Made by a program: the position numbers and the translations under genes. From positions 1 through 64,000 of the forward strand of contig CAJOIS010000022.1 in NCBI GenBank assembly GCA_905234645.1: 64,000 nucleotides of DNA, given 5' to 3'. Origin of the DNA: an uncultured Bacteroidales bacterium. GTDB taxonomy: Bacteria > Bacteroidota > Bacteroidia > Bacteroidales > F082. How positions within the stretch are numbered: the first letter of the stretch is position 1; each line of letters opens with the position of its first letter. The notes beneath the pieces are model-generated. The model had not been told where the DNA came from. It ran no database searches and worked only from the letters and a program-made list of their open reading frames with translations. Positions 28,420-38,212 of this stretch are shown one piece after another.

Positions 28420-28427
28420 TATCTTTG
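28420..28427 (+). promoter_or_regulatory. -7 element TATCTTTG upstream of S8 peptidase
   Basis: Matches TAnnTTTG. Confidence 0.5.
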
Positions 28428-28477
28428 CGGTCGATATACAGATTAAAACGAACAAAAATCGCATTAAATCATTTATC

Positions 28478-30325
28478 ATGAAGAACTCTTTGTTTATGCT
28501 ATTTACAGCATTTCTGATGGCGGCATCCGTTGTGAATGCACAGCCCATTCAAGAGCCTCAGAAAACGTATATGGAAAACGAATTCATCATTTGGCTCGAG
28601 CAAGATGTGGATGCCTACACCTTTGCCGCCCACTCCAATGCTGGAATCGAGCCGAAGAGACTATTGTCGAAAAGGCTGAATATCTGGCTTTTCGAAATTG
28701 CAGACAGCAGGGAACAAAGAGAAGACAAGATGCAACGCCTGTCGCTAAATGCCGACGTACGCGTCATCCAGAACAACCACACCAACGTCCAGCTGCGCGA
28801 GGTCATCCCCGACGATCCTTCCTATAATTTGCAATGGGCGCCCGCCATAATGAGCCTGCCACAAGCATGGGAAGATTATACCATCGGCGGCGTCACGGCG
28901 ACAGGCGACACTATCGTGGTAGCCGTCATCGACGGCGGCACCGACTGGACCCATGAAGACCTCAATTGCTGGGTGAACATTCACGAAATCCCATATAACA
29001 GAATTGACGACGATGGCAACGGCTATATCGACGACTATCAAGGTTGGAATGCCTATAACCACAACGGATATGTAGGCAGCAGCAGCCATGGCACGCATGT
29101 CTCAGGCATCATCGGCGCTATTGGAAATAACGGTACAGGTGTTTGCGGAGTGAATTGGAATGTACGCATCATGCCCATAGGTGGCAGCTCGGGCGACGAG
29201 TCCATCGTCGTGGAAGCCTATTCCTACGCCTTGGAAATGCGGGCGCGTTACAATGAAACCAACGGCGAGGAAGGTGCTTTCATAGTGGCCACCAACTCCT
29301 CCTTCGGAGTCGACTACGGAAACCCCGACGACTATCCCATTTGGTGTTCGATGTACGACGAAATGGGCAATGTAGGCATCTTGAGTTGCGGCGCTGGTCC
29401 CAACATGAACGTAAACGTCGACATGGTGGGCGACGTCCCGTCCACCTGCCCTGGAGACTACCTCATCGGCGTCACCAACACCACATCGGATGATGTGAAA
29501 TACGGCAGTGCAGGACATGGTGTCAACAACATCGACATCGGAGCACCTGGCACAAACATTTATTCCACGACACCCAACCATGGATACAACAGCCTCACCG
29601 GAACCTCGATGGCTACCCCACAAGTCACTGGAACCATAGCGCTGATGTATGCTGCCATGCCTGAGTCCATGATTCAAGCCTACAAAAGCGACCCCGCAGG
29701 GTTTTCCCTCACAGTAAGACAATCGCTTCTTGACGGCGCCGACCACCTGGATGCTCTTGAAGGCTTGGTTGCCGAAGCCAGAAGACTGAACGCCTATGGC
29801 GCCATAGAAACCCTTTTGGACAATTGGGTTGTCCCTACCTTAACAGGTGAAATCGAAATCGCGGGTGAACCTATCGTCGGAGACACTTTGACCGCCGAAA
29901 TCAACTTGAGCGCCACGCCATCCATCCCCGACCTCGGCGAGCTGAGTTACCAATGGAAGAGAGATACCATCAATATCGAAGGGGCGATCGAATCTTCCTA
30001 CATTTTGACGGAATCGGATGTTGACGCATGGATCAGTGTTGAAGTGTCGGCAGCCAACTGCTCAGGGTCGGTCACATCTCCCGCTGTCGGTCCGGTCGCT
30101 CCCATCACCGGAATCCGTGGAAACGATGCAGATCTCTTCAAGGTCTATCCCAACCCCTCAAAAGGAAGTCTTACCATTGAAGGAACGGGGCTGTTGGTCA
30201 TCACCAACACGCTCGGACAAGTCCTCATGGCCAAAGAGGTTGAGGGCCAAACGACCTTTGAACTCCCGAAAGGACTGTATTTCGTAAAGTTGGGAGGAAC
30301 AACCAGAAAAGTCGTAGTGGAGTAA
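28478..30325 (+). CDS. S8 subtilisin-family peptidase with T9SS type A sorting domain
   Basis: VAVIDGGTDWTHEDL (Asp), HGTHVSGIIGA (His), GTSMATPQVTG (Ser); C-terminal FKVYPNPSKGSLTIEG...LPKGLYFVKLGGTTRKVVV. Start corrected to MKNSLFMLF. Confidence 0.95.
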   Translation: MKNSLFMLFTAFLMAASVVNAQPIQEPQKTYMENEFIIWLEQDVDAYTFAAHSNAGIEPKRLLSKRLNIWLFEIADSREQREDKMQRLSLNADVRVIQNNHTNVQLREVIPDDPSYNLQWAPAIMSLPQAWEDYTIGGVTATGDTIVVAVIDGGTDWTHEDLNCWVNIHEIPYNRIDDDGNGYIDDYQGWNAYNHNGYVGSSSHGTHVSGIIGAIGNNGTGVCGVNWNVRIMPIGGSSGDESIVVEAYSYALEMRARYNETNGEEGAFIVATNSSFGVDYGNPDDYPIWCSMYDEMGNVGILSCGAGPNMNVNVDMVGDVPSTCPGDYLIGVTNTTSDDVKYGSAGHGVNNIDIGAPGTNIYSTTPNHGYNSLTGTSMATPQVTGTIALMYAAMPESMIQAYKSDPAGFSLTVRQSLLDGADHLDALEGLVAEARRLNAYGAIETLLDNWVVPTLTGEIEIAGEPIVGDTLTAEINLSATPSIPDLGELSYQWKRDTINIEGAIESSYILTESDVDAWISVEVSAANCSGSVTSPAVGPVAPITGIRGNDADLFKVYPNPSKGSLTIEGTGLLVITNTLGQVLMAKEVEGQTTFELPKGLYFVKLGGTTRKVVVE

Positions 30326-30340
30326 GGTGATGCCATTATC

Positions 30341-30610
30341 CTATGGCGACACCGACCTTTTATAAAACGCAATCAGCTCTGACATGGTGACGAAGGTCTT
30401 ATCGTCCAGATCTTTCCAAACGTCGTTTTCGCAACGCTGCATCTTCCAGCCCCTCACCTCTCCGTCAACCATCACGGGAACAATACGACGGTCAAGGCCG
30501 AGGTTGAAACCCTCCCCTATCAGGCCGTCATAGGTCTTGTTCATCTTATCGACGATGCCACTCAGGCTCCCTTTTATCTTTTTGTCTGGCATAGGATCTC
30601 GTTTTATCAT
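30341..30610 (-). CDS. small hypothetical protein
   Basis: 89 aa, overlaps the next gene by 4 nt. Confidence 0.5.
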   Translation of the reverse strand: MIKRDPMPDKKIKGSLSGIVDKMNKTYDGLIGEGFNLGLDRRIVPVMVDGEVRGWKMQRCENDVWKDLDDKTFVTMSELIAFYKRSVSP

Positions 30611-31644
30611 TTGGAAATTGAAAATGGGTCATAGGTGGACTTGATGTCTAGCACCGTCTTCTTGTCAATGTCGTTATACGTGGTGTCAATCTTGATGAGT
30701 CCTGCTTCCTCCATGGTGACGATAAGGCCGTGATGGTCGTACGGCTGTGTCTTGTAAACCAACTTGAAACTGCAATTCGGGTAGGCGTTGTCGGTCACAA
30801 TATTGACGGAGTCGCCATTGGGGTCGATGCCATTCTGCCAAGCTTCATAGATCCAAGCTTGTCCTGCAAAACTCGAGGTGTTCCCGAAATAGTAATTGGT
30901 GTCGGCATCAGCGAAAAAGCAATTATCCACACTGATACTGTCGTCGTGAGCCAGCACCGAGCGAATTTCAAGGCTGAAATTGTCGTTGTCGAAGGTCTCG
31001 ACCGTGCTCTTCTGGCCTATCGTCAGCACAAGAGGAAGAACCACGACACTATTATTGACGACATGCAACACCATGGACCACAAAATATTGTGATTGATGA
31101 CGAGATAGGAAGCCAAAAGGCCGAATCCAAACTTGTGAATCACCCCGATCAGCACCACAAACCAATTTCCGTCATAGTTGCCCATGTGTGCCACGGCAAA
31201 GAGGACGGACGAAAACAACATAAGTACAAAGAGCCGCTTTTTCCTGTCTTCTTTGAATATCATGAGTATCGCAACACCAGCGCATAAAGCAATCAACGAA
31301 AACCACCAGCTGACATTTAGGCACCATAGCGCCATGAGAATGACGGAGACGATACCCGTCCAGTTCTTGCCATTACCCCAAAGACGGAAGCTGAGCTCCT
31401 CAATAATCGGTCCTACCAAACCCATATAGATTATCACAGGCCATACGCCAAACCGACAGATCAGCGAGTAAATAGCCTTCATGAGAGGGGCATTCATTTG
31501 GCTGACTGCATCCGGGTTGATGACTGCGTAAACTACCAAGGCTGCAAGGCTAGTCACTATGATACCCAGTCCCCACCAAAGCGCCCAACGGAAAAGGCGT
31601 GGCTTATGGGAGAGGGCAGCAGTTGTATTATCGTTTGTGTCCAT
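30607..31644 (-). CDS. CPBP-family intramembrane metalloprotease
   Basis: EELSFR (EExxxR), FAVAHMGN, MVLHVVNNS in a polytopic membrane protein. Confidence 0.82.
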   Translation of the reverse strand: MDTNDNTTAALSHKPRLFRWALWWGLGIIVTSLAALVVYAVINPDAVSQMNAPLMKAIYSLICRFGVWPVIIYMGLVGPIIEELSFRLWGNGKNWTGIVSVILMALWCLNVSWWFSLIALCAGVAILMIFKEDRKKRLFVLMLFSSVLFAVAHMGNYDGNWFVVLIGVIHKFGFGLLASYLVINHNILWSMVLHVVNNSVVVLPLVLTIGQKSTVETFDNDNFSLEIRSVLAHDDSISVDNCFFADADTNYYFGNTSSFAGQAWIYEAWQNGIDPNGDSVNIVTDNAYPNCSFKLVYKTQPYDHHGLIVTMEEAGLIKIDTTYNDIDKKTVLDIKSTYDPFSISK

Positions 31645-31710
31645 ATTTTATTTATAGGGGTTTATCTTGCAAAGATACACTAATTTTTCCGAAATCCTCA
31701 ATTTTTTCAT

Positions 31711-31718
31711 TATCTTTG
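31711..31718 (+). promoter_or_regulatory. -7 element TATCTTTG upstream of uvrD/pcrA
   Basis: Matches TAnnTTTG; 20 nt before the ATG. Confidence 0.55.
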
Positions 31719-31737
31719 CAACCCAAACGAGCAACCA

Positions 31738-34041
31738 ATGATCGATTTATTGAATGACCTCAACGAGCCTCAAAGAGAGGCCGTTACCACCATAGAAGGC
31801 CCCGTGATGGTGATTGCCGGCGCCGGCTCGGGCAAGACCCGTGCCCTCACCTATCGCGTCGCCTACATGATACAGGAGGGCATCGACCCCTTCAGCATCA
31901 TGGCCCTCACCTTCACCAACAAGGCCGCCCGCGAGATGAAGGAACGCATCATGCAACTCGTCAACGCCAGCGAGGCGCGCAACGTGTGGATGGGCACCTT
32001 CCACTCCATCTTCGCCCGCATCCTGCGCATCGAGGCGGAGAAGATCGGCTTCACGCCCAACTTCTCCATCTACGACACCGACGACTCCAAGGCTCTCATC
32101 ACGCAGATCCTGAAGGACCTGAACCTCGACACCAAGGTCTACCCCGCAAAACAGGTGCTGTCACGCATCTCATCGGCCAAGTCAAGCCTCTTTTCACCCG
32201 AAGACTACGCCAACAATCCCGAGGTCCAAGAGGCCGATCGCAAGGCCAACAAGCCGCTCATCGCACAGTTATTCAAGCTATACAACGAGCGCTTGCACCG
32301 CGCCAATGCCATGGACTTCGACGACATTCTCTATTTCACGAACATCCTGCTGCGCGATAACCCCGATGTGCTCTACAAATACCAAAACCACTTCAAGTTC
32401 ATCCTCGTCGACGAGTACCAGGACACTAACTACGCCCAGTACCTCATCGTGAAGCGCATCGCGGCCTTGTTCGAGAACCTCTGCGTTGTGGGCGACGACG
32501 CCCAAAGCATCTATGCCTTCCGTGGCGCCAACATACAGAACATCCTCAACTTCAAGAACGACTACCCCGACTATAAGCTCATCCGACTGGAGCAGAACTA
32601 CCGCTCCACCCAGAACATCGTCAATGCCTCAAATGCCGTCATCGCCCACAACAAGGACCAGATCAAGAAAAAGGTATGGAGCGACAAGGAGAAAGGCGAG
32701 CTCATCGGCCTCATCCACGCCAACAGCGACACGGAGGAAGGCACCATGGTGGCCAACAGCATATTCGGCTATAAGATGACACGCCACCTCGCCAACAAGG
32801 ACTTCGCCATCCTCTACCGCACCAACGCCCAAAGCCGATCCATGGAAGAAGCCCTGCGAAAGCAGAATATCCCTTATAAGATTTACGGTGGCCTCTCGTT
32901 TTATGACCGCAAGGAGATCAAGGACCTGCTGGCCTATTTCCGCGTCGTCATCAACCCTGAGGACGAGCAGGCACTGCTGCGCATCATCAACTACCCCATC
33001 CGCGGCATCGGCAAAACCAGCATCGAGCGCATGATGGTCCTCGCCAACGAGCAACGCACAAGCATCTGGAAATGCATGGAGAACAACATGTTCCCGCAAG
33101 ACTTCAACATGGGCACCATCAACAGGTTCCGCGACTTCATGGTGATGATCAAGAGCTTCCAAAGCCTGCAAGGCAAGATGAACGCCTTCGAGCTGGCTAA
33201 GCATATCACCAACACCATTGGCCTCATCAAGGTGCTGAAAGAAGACGACAGCCCCGAGGGCGTCTCGAGGGTCGAGAACGTGGAAGAATTACTTAACGCC
33301 ATCATGGAGTTCAGCGACCGTCAGGTGGACGAAACCACTGGTGAGACCGCCCGCGTCGACTTGGTGCAGTTCATGGAAGACGTGGCGCTGCTTACCGACA
33401 ACGAGATGAAAAAAGACGATGGTGACAACGACTACGTCAGCCTGATGACCATACACAGCGCCAAGGGCTTGGAGTTCCCCTATGTCTATGTCGTGGGCAT
33501 GGAAGAGAACCTCTTCCCCGGTATCCTCAGCCTCAGCACGCGCGAAGACTTGGAAGAAGAACGTCGCTTGTTCTACGTGGCCATCACCCGTGCCATGACG
33601 AAACTCACGCTGAGCTATGCCGAGATGCGTTACCGCTACGGCAACCTCACTCTCAGCGAGCGCTCGCGCTTTGTTGACGAGATCGACGCCAGCCTCATTG
33701 AGCAGACGCAGAAGGCCTCGTTCAGAGGCACCTCTCCAATGGGCGGACGACCCTTCGGCCGGCGCATCAACGAGCCAGAGCAACACGGCTTCCGTAAAAT
33801 CGAGGACAAGCCTTCGACCAAGCCGAGCGTCAACGAGACACCTGTCACGCAAAACCTAGAGCCTTCCAACCCCGACCTCTTGCAGGAAGGCATGCGGGTG
33901 ATGCACGCCAAATTCGGCGCAGGCACCGTTCTCAGCATCGACGGCGCAGGAGCCAATAAGAAAGCCAGCGTTCATTTCGACCATGCCGGCGTGAAGATGC
34001 TGATGCTGAAATTCGCGCGTTTGGCGATTCTTAAGGAATAA
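31738..34041 (+). CDS. UvrD/PcrA-type ATP-dependent DNA helicase
   Basis: LNEPQREAVTTIEGPVMVIAGAGSGKTRAL, VDEYQDTN, GDDAQSIYAFRGA, TIHSAKGLEFPYVYVVGMEENLFP. Confidence 0.96.
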   Translation: MIDLLNDLNEPQREAVTTIEGPVMVIAGAGSGKTRALTYRVAYMIQEGIDPFSIMALTFTNKAAREMKERIMQLVNASEARNVWMGTFHSIFARILRIEAEKIGFTPNFSIYDTDDSKALITQILKDLNLDTKVYPAKQVLSRISSAKSSLFSPEDYANNPEVQEADRKANKPLIAQLFKLYNERLHRANAMDFDDILYFTNILLRDNPDVLYKYQNHFKFILVDEYQDTNYAQYLIVKRIAALFENLCVVGDDAQSIYAFRGANIQNILNFKNDYPDYKLIRLEQNYRSTQNIVNASNAVIAHNKDQIKKKVWSDKEKGELIGLIHANSDTEEGTMVANSIFGYKMTRHLANKDFAILYRTNAQSRSMEEALRKQNIPYKIYGGLSFYDRKEIKDLLAYFRVVINPEDEQALLRIINYPIRGIGKTSIERMMVLANEQRTSIWKCMENNMFPQDFNMGTINRFRDFMVMIKSFQSLQGKMNAFELAKHITNTIGLIKVLKEDDSPEGVSRVENVEELLNAIMEFSDRQVDETTGETARVDLVQFMEDVALLTDNEMKKDDGDNDYVSLMTIHSAKGLEFPYVYVVGMEENLFPGILSLSTREDLEEERRLFYVAITRAMTKLTLSYAEMRYRYGNLTLSERSRFVDEIDASLIEQTQKASFRGTSPMGGRPFGRRINEPEQHGFRKIEDKPSTKPSVNETPVTQNLEPSNPDLLQEGMRVMHAKFGAGTVLSIDGAGANKKASVHFDHAGVKMLMLKFARLAILKE

Positions 34042-34070
34042 ATACCTATTTTTGCACAAAATTTATCCCC

Positions 34071-34769
34071 ATGGACAGAACAGGATTAACCTACAATACA
34101 GAAAAAGAACAAATCGTCATCTCCGAATATGGCCGTTGCATCCAGGAGATGATCAAGAAGCTGCCGGAAATCGAAGACCGTGAGCAGCGCACCGAAGCAG
34201 CAAAATACATCATCAGCGTGATGGTGCAGATGAACCCTAGCATCAAGCAGTCGAGCGACTACGAACACAAGCTATGGGACCATCTCTACATGATTTCAGG
34301 CTACAACCTCGACGTGGACAGCCCCTATGCCCCGCCCACCATCGAGTCGCAGCAAAAAAAGCCGCAACATATCGGCTATCAGAATAACGACATCAAATAC
34401 GGCCACTACGGCCAATATCTCATCAAGATGATTGAAGCCGCATCGAAAGAAGAGAACGACGACATACGTGAAGCCCTCGCCTACTCTTTGGCCAGCCAGA
34501 TGAAACGCGACTACCTGGAGTGGAACAAGAGCGTCGTCAACGACCAAGTCATCATCGACGACCTGAAAAGACTATCGGACGGCCGTCTGGTCATCTCTGA
34601 CGAGTCGAAACTGAACAGCGCCGGAGAGGCGAACGGGAAAGGCCAGCAACAAGCCAAGCAACAGCAAGGCAAGAAGAAAAAGAAGAAAGTGCCGAACCTA
34701 AAGGCCAACATGAACAACCCGAATAACCCGGCCTACAAAAAGCGCATGGAACAAATGGGAAAACAATAA
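34071..34769 (+). CDS. DUF4290 domain-containing protein
   Basis: TYNTEKEQIVISEYGRCIQEMIKKLPEIEDREQRTEAAKYIISVMVQMNP. Confidence 0.85.
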   Translation: MDRTGLTYNTEKEQIVISEYGRCIQEMIKKLPEIEDREQRTEAAKYIISVMVQMNPSIKQSSDYEHKLWDHLYMISGYNLDVDSPYAPPTIESQQKKPQHIGYQNNDIKYGHYGQYLIKMIEAASKEENDDIREALAYSLASQMKRDYLEWNKSVVNDQVIIDDLKRLSDGRLVISDESKLNSAGEANGKGQQQAKQQQGKKKKKKVPNLKANMNNPNNPAYKKRMEQMGKQ

Positions 34770-34842
34770 CGATTAAATGCGGAAATGCGAAGCATTCGAC
34801 GTAGTCAATTCGGAATTCGGAATGCAGAATAGCGCTAGCGCC

Positions 34843-34877
34843 AACTCTAAACTCTGAACTCTAAACTCTAAACTGAA
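34843..34877. repeat. tandem heptamers AACTCTA AACTCTG AACTCTA AACTCTA AACTGAA
   Basis: Direct reading; ends 1 nt before the murA ATG. Confidence 0.9.
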
Positions 34878-34878
34878 T

Positions 34879-36186
34879 ATGGCATCACTGAAGATAAAAG
34901 GCGGCTGCAGGCTGCAAGGCGAAATCTTTCCACAAGGCGCAAAGAACGAAGCCATGCAGATCCTTTGTGCCTGCCTGCTCACCGACGAGAAGGTCACCAT
35001 ACACAACCTGCCCGACATCCTTGACATCAACAACCTGATTGCGTTGTTGGAGGGCATGGGCGTCGCGGTGGAACGCACCACACGCCACGATATCACCTTG
35101 CAGGCCAAGGAAATCAACTTCAATTATTTCCACCTGAGTGCCTATCAAAACACGGCTTCCAAGCTGCGCGGCAGCGTGATGATGACTGGACCGATGCTCG
35201 CCCGTTTCGGCAAGGCCTATATGCCTAAGCCCGGTGGCGACAAGATAGGCCGCCGCCGTTTGGACACACATGTCATCGGCTTACAGAAGCTCGGTGCCAT
35301 CTTTGATTTCAACTCCTATGCCGTAGTAGTGCAGCGTGGTGGTTTGAAAGGCTGCTACATGCTCCTTGACGAGGCCTCCGTCACCGGCACGGCCAACATC
35401 GTGATGGCTGCCGTGATGGCACAAGGAACCACCACCATCTTCAACGCTGCCTGTGAGCCTTATCTCGTGCAGCTCTGCACCATGCTCAACAACATGGGTG
35501 CCGACATCAAGGGCGTTGGTTCCAACCTTTTGACCATCAACGGCGTCAGCCGCTTGCACGGCACCGACCATACCCTGCTCGCCGACATGATCGAGGTGGG
35601 CAGCTTCATTGGCATGGCCGCTATGACAGGCAGCGAAATCACCATCAAGAATGCGGGCATCGCCCAGCTGGGCATCATCCCCGATGTGTTCCGCAAACTC
35701 GGCATCCAGATGGAATACCGCGGCGACGACATCTTCATCCCCGCGCAGGAACACTACGAGGTGCAGACCTTCATGGACGGCAGCATCCTCACCGTCGCCG
35801 ATGCCCCCTGGCCCGGCTTCACACCCGACCTGATCAGTATCGTCTTAGTGGTGGCCACCCAAGCCAAAGGCACCGTACTCATCCACCAGAAGATGTTTGA
35901 AAGCCGCTTGTTTTTCGTCGACAAGCTCATCGACATGGGTGCGCAGATCATCCTTTGTGACCCGCACCGCGCCAATGTCATCGGCCTCGACCATTCCCAT
36001 GCCCTGCGTGGCATCCGCATGGCCTCGCCCGACATCCGCGCCGGCGTCGCACTGCTCATCGCCGCCCTCTCCGCCGACGGCACCAGTATCATCGACAACA
36101 GTGACCAAATCGAACGCGGCTACCAGTACATCGACAAACGCGTGAACAACCTCAGCCTCGACGGCCCCATCATCGAGCGCCTCTAA
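34879..36186 (+). CDS. murA: UDP-N-acetylglucosamine 1-carboxyvinyltransferase with Asp at the usual catalytic Cys
   Basis: GGCRLQGEIFPQGAKNEAMQIL, MMTGPMLARFGKAYMPKPGGDKIGRRRLDTHV. Confidence 0.96.
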   Translation: MASLKIKGGCRLQGEIFPQGAKNEAMQILCACLLTDEKVTIHNLPDILDINNLIALLEGMGVAVERTTRHDITLQAKEINFNYFHLSAYQNTASKLRGSVMMTGPMLARFGKAYMPKPGGDKIGRRRLDTHVIGLQKLGAIFDFNSYAVVVQRGGLKGCYMLLDEASVTGTANIVMAAVMAQGTTTIFNAACEPYLVQLCTMLNNMGADIKGVGSNLLTINGVSRLHGTDHTLLADMIEVGSFIGMAAMTGSEITIKNAGIAQLGIIPDVFRKLGIQMEYRGDDIFIPAQEHYEVQTFMDGSILTVADAPWPGFTPDLISIVLVVATQAKGTVLIHQKMFESRLFFVDKLIDMGAQIILCDPHRANVIGLDHSHALRGIRMASPDIRAGVALLIAALSADGTSIIDNSDQIERGYQYIDKRVNNLSLDGPIIERL

Positions 36187-36290
36187 GCCCGTTTTCACCC
36201 TATTCTGCCATTTTGTCAAAGCCATTGCTTTGGCAAAGGATTTGATAGTATCTGCGGCGAATTGAGAAATAAGTAAAAACCACACATATC

Positions 36291-36929
36291 ATGACACAAA
36301 ACGAAAACGTTAACAATCAAGACGATGCCTTGAAAGACACCGTCAATCCCGACATGGAGAACGGCCAAGGAAACGCCGATGAACAGCCAAAGCAAGAGGA
36401 AGCCACCGTAGCCAAAGAGGCCACAAGTGACACCGTTTCGGACAAAAAGTCAAAGCGCTTCAAGGTCCGTCATGCACAGGAGAAAGCCCTGGAGGAAGAA
36501 AAGGCAAAGTACGCTGAACTGAACGACAAATACCTACGCCTGTTCTCGGAGTTCGACAACTTCCGCAAGCGCACTGCCAAGGAAAAGCTCGACCTCACCG
36601 TCACGGCATCGGAGAACGTCATCAAGGACATCCTGCCCGTGTTTGACGACTTCGAGCGTGCCCTGCAAAACATGGAAAAGAACGGCAACGAGGCCGATAT
36701 ACAAGGCGTTACATTGATTTTCAACAAGTTAAAAGACACCTTGAAGAAGAAAGGCCTAGAGGAAATCGAGGCAACGGACGCCGACTTCAACACCGACGAG
36801 CACGAGGCCCTCACCATGATCCCCGCCCCCGACGAAAGCAAGAAGGGCAAGGTGATGGATGTCATCCAAAAAGGCTACAAGCTCAACGGCAAGGTAATCC
36901 GCTTCGCCCGCGTGGTGGTCGGGAATTAA
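36291..36929 (+). CDS. grpE: nucleotide exchange factor GrpE
   Basis: YLRLFSEFDNFRKRTAKEK; followed by dnaJ. Confidence 0.95.
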   Translation: MTQNENVNNQDDALKDTVNPDMENGQGNADEQPKQEEATVAKEATSDTVSDKKSKRFKVRHAQEKALEEEKAKYAELNDKYLRLFSEFDNFRKRTAKEKLDLTVTASENVIKDILPVFDDFERALQNMEKNGNEADIQGVTLIFNKLKDTLKKKGLEEIEATDADFNTDEHEALTMIPAPDESKKGKVMDVIQKGYKLNGKVIRFARVVVGN

Positions 36930-36945
36930 GAAAGGAGTCTAACCT

Positions 36946-38142
36946 ATGGCAGACAAACAAAAACGAGATTACTACGAGGTGCTAGGAGTAAACAAGAGCT
37001 CCACACCCGATGAGATAAAGAGCGCCTACCGTAAGGCCGCCCTCAAATGGCACCCCGACAAATGGGTGAACGGCACCGACGCCGAGAAGAAGACCGCCGA
37101 GGAGAACTTCAAGGAAGCCTCGGAGGCCTATTCCGTATTAAGCGACGAGAACAAGAAGGCGCGCTACGACCGCTATGGCTTTGCCGGCATGGACGGCAGT
37201 TCGGCCAGCGGTGGCAGTGGTTTCGGCGGCTTTGGCGACTTCGACTTGAACGACATCCTCAACAGTGTGTTCGGTCGCGGCTTCGACTTCGGTGGCGGTT
37301 TCAGTGGCTTCAGCGGCTTCGGCGGCGGCAGCAGCCGTGGCGGCACCGTCAAGCAGCGTGGCTCCAACATCCGCGTGAAGGTGAAGCTCAACCTGCAAGA
37401 AATCGCCAAAGGCACCAAGAAGAAAATCAAAGTCAGCAAATACGTGGCATGCACGCACTGCCACGGCAGCGGCTCCGAAGATGGCTCCACCGAGACCTGT
37501 CCCACCTGCCACGGCCGCGGTCAGGTGGTGCAGACCGTCAACAGCTTCTTCGGACAGATGCAGACCGCCTCGGTGTGTCCCACCTGCGGCGGACAAGGCA
37601 CCGTCATCAAGAAGAAATGCACCCACTGCGGCGGCGAGGGTATCATGAAGGGCGATGAGATCATCGACATTGACATCCCTGCCGGCGTCGGCGAAGGCAT
37701 GCAACTCACCGTGCGCGGTAAAGGCAACGCCGGCCCGCACAATGGCGTGAACGGCGACCTGCTCGTCCTCATCGAGGAGGAAGCCCATCCCGACTTCGAA
37801 CGCGACGAAAGCACCTTGATATACAACCTGTTCATCACCATTCCTGAAGCCATCCTCGGCACACAGGCCGAAGTGCCCACCATCGACGGCAAGGTACGGG
37901 TAAAGATCGCCCCTGGCACACAAAGCGGCAAGGTGTTGCGACTGAGAGGCAAAGGCCTGCGCATCCTCAACGGCTATGGCAGCGGCGACATGCTCGTCAA
38001 CGTCAACGTGTGGGTGCCCAAGAAAGTCAGCAAGGAAGAGGAACAGCTCTTGCAGCAGCTTGGGCAGTCGCAGAACTTCAAGCCCAACCCAACACCCGAA
38101 GAGAAGAGTTTCTTCAGTAAGATAAAGGATTACTTTAATTGA
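36946..38142 (+). CDS. dnaJ: chaperone DnaJ
   Basis: J domain with HPDK, G/F-rich region, four CxxCxGxG zinc motifs. Confidence 0.97.
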   Translation: MADKQKRDYYEVLGVNKSSTPDEIKSAYRKAALKWHPDKWVNGTDAEKKTAEENFKEASEAYSVLSDENKKARYDRYGFAGMDGSSASGGSGFGGFGDFDLNDILNSVFGRGFDFGGGFSGFSGFGGGSSRGGTVKQRGSNIRVKVKLNLQEIAKGTKKKIKVSKYVACTHCHGSGSEDGSTETCPTCHGRGQVVQTVNSFFGQMQTASVCPTCGGQGTVIKKKCTHCGGEGIMKGDEIIDIDIPAGVGEGMQLTVRGKGNAGPHNGVNGDLLVLIEEEAHPDFERDESTLIYNLFITIPEAILGTQAEVPTIDGKVRVKIAPGTQSGKVLRLRGKGLRILNGYGSGDMLVNVNVWVPKKVSKEEEQLLQQLGQSQNFKPNPTPEEKSFFSKIKDYFN

Positions 38143-38210
38143 CGCGAGACTTCGAGACGCGAGACACGAAACAAAAAGACCCGTGTCCCGCAGTCCCGTG
38201 TCCAACAGAC
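38141..38210. repeat. heptamer-unit imperfect palindrome (GACGCGA GACTTCGA GACGCGA GACACGA ... GACCCGT GTCCCGCA GTCCCGT GTCCAAC)
   Basis: Direct reading; overlaps the dnaJ stop; sibling at 49348. Confidence 0.85.
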
Positions 38211-38212
38211 TA

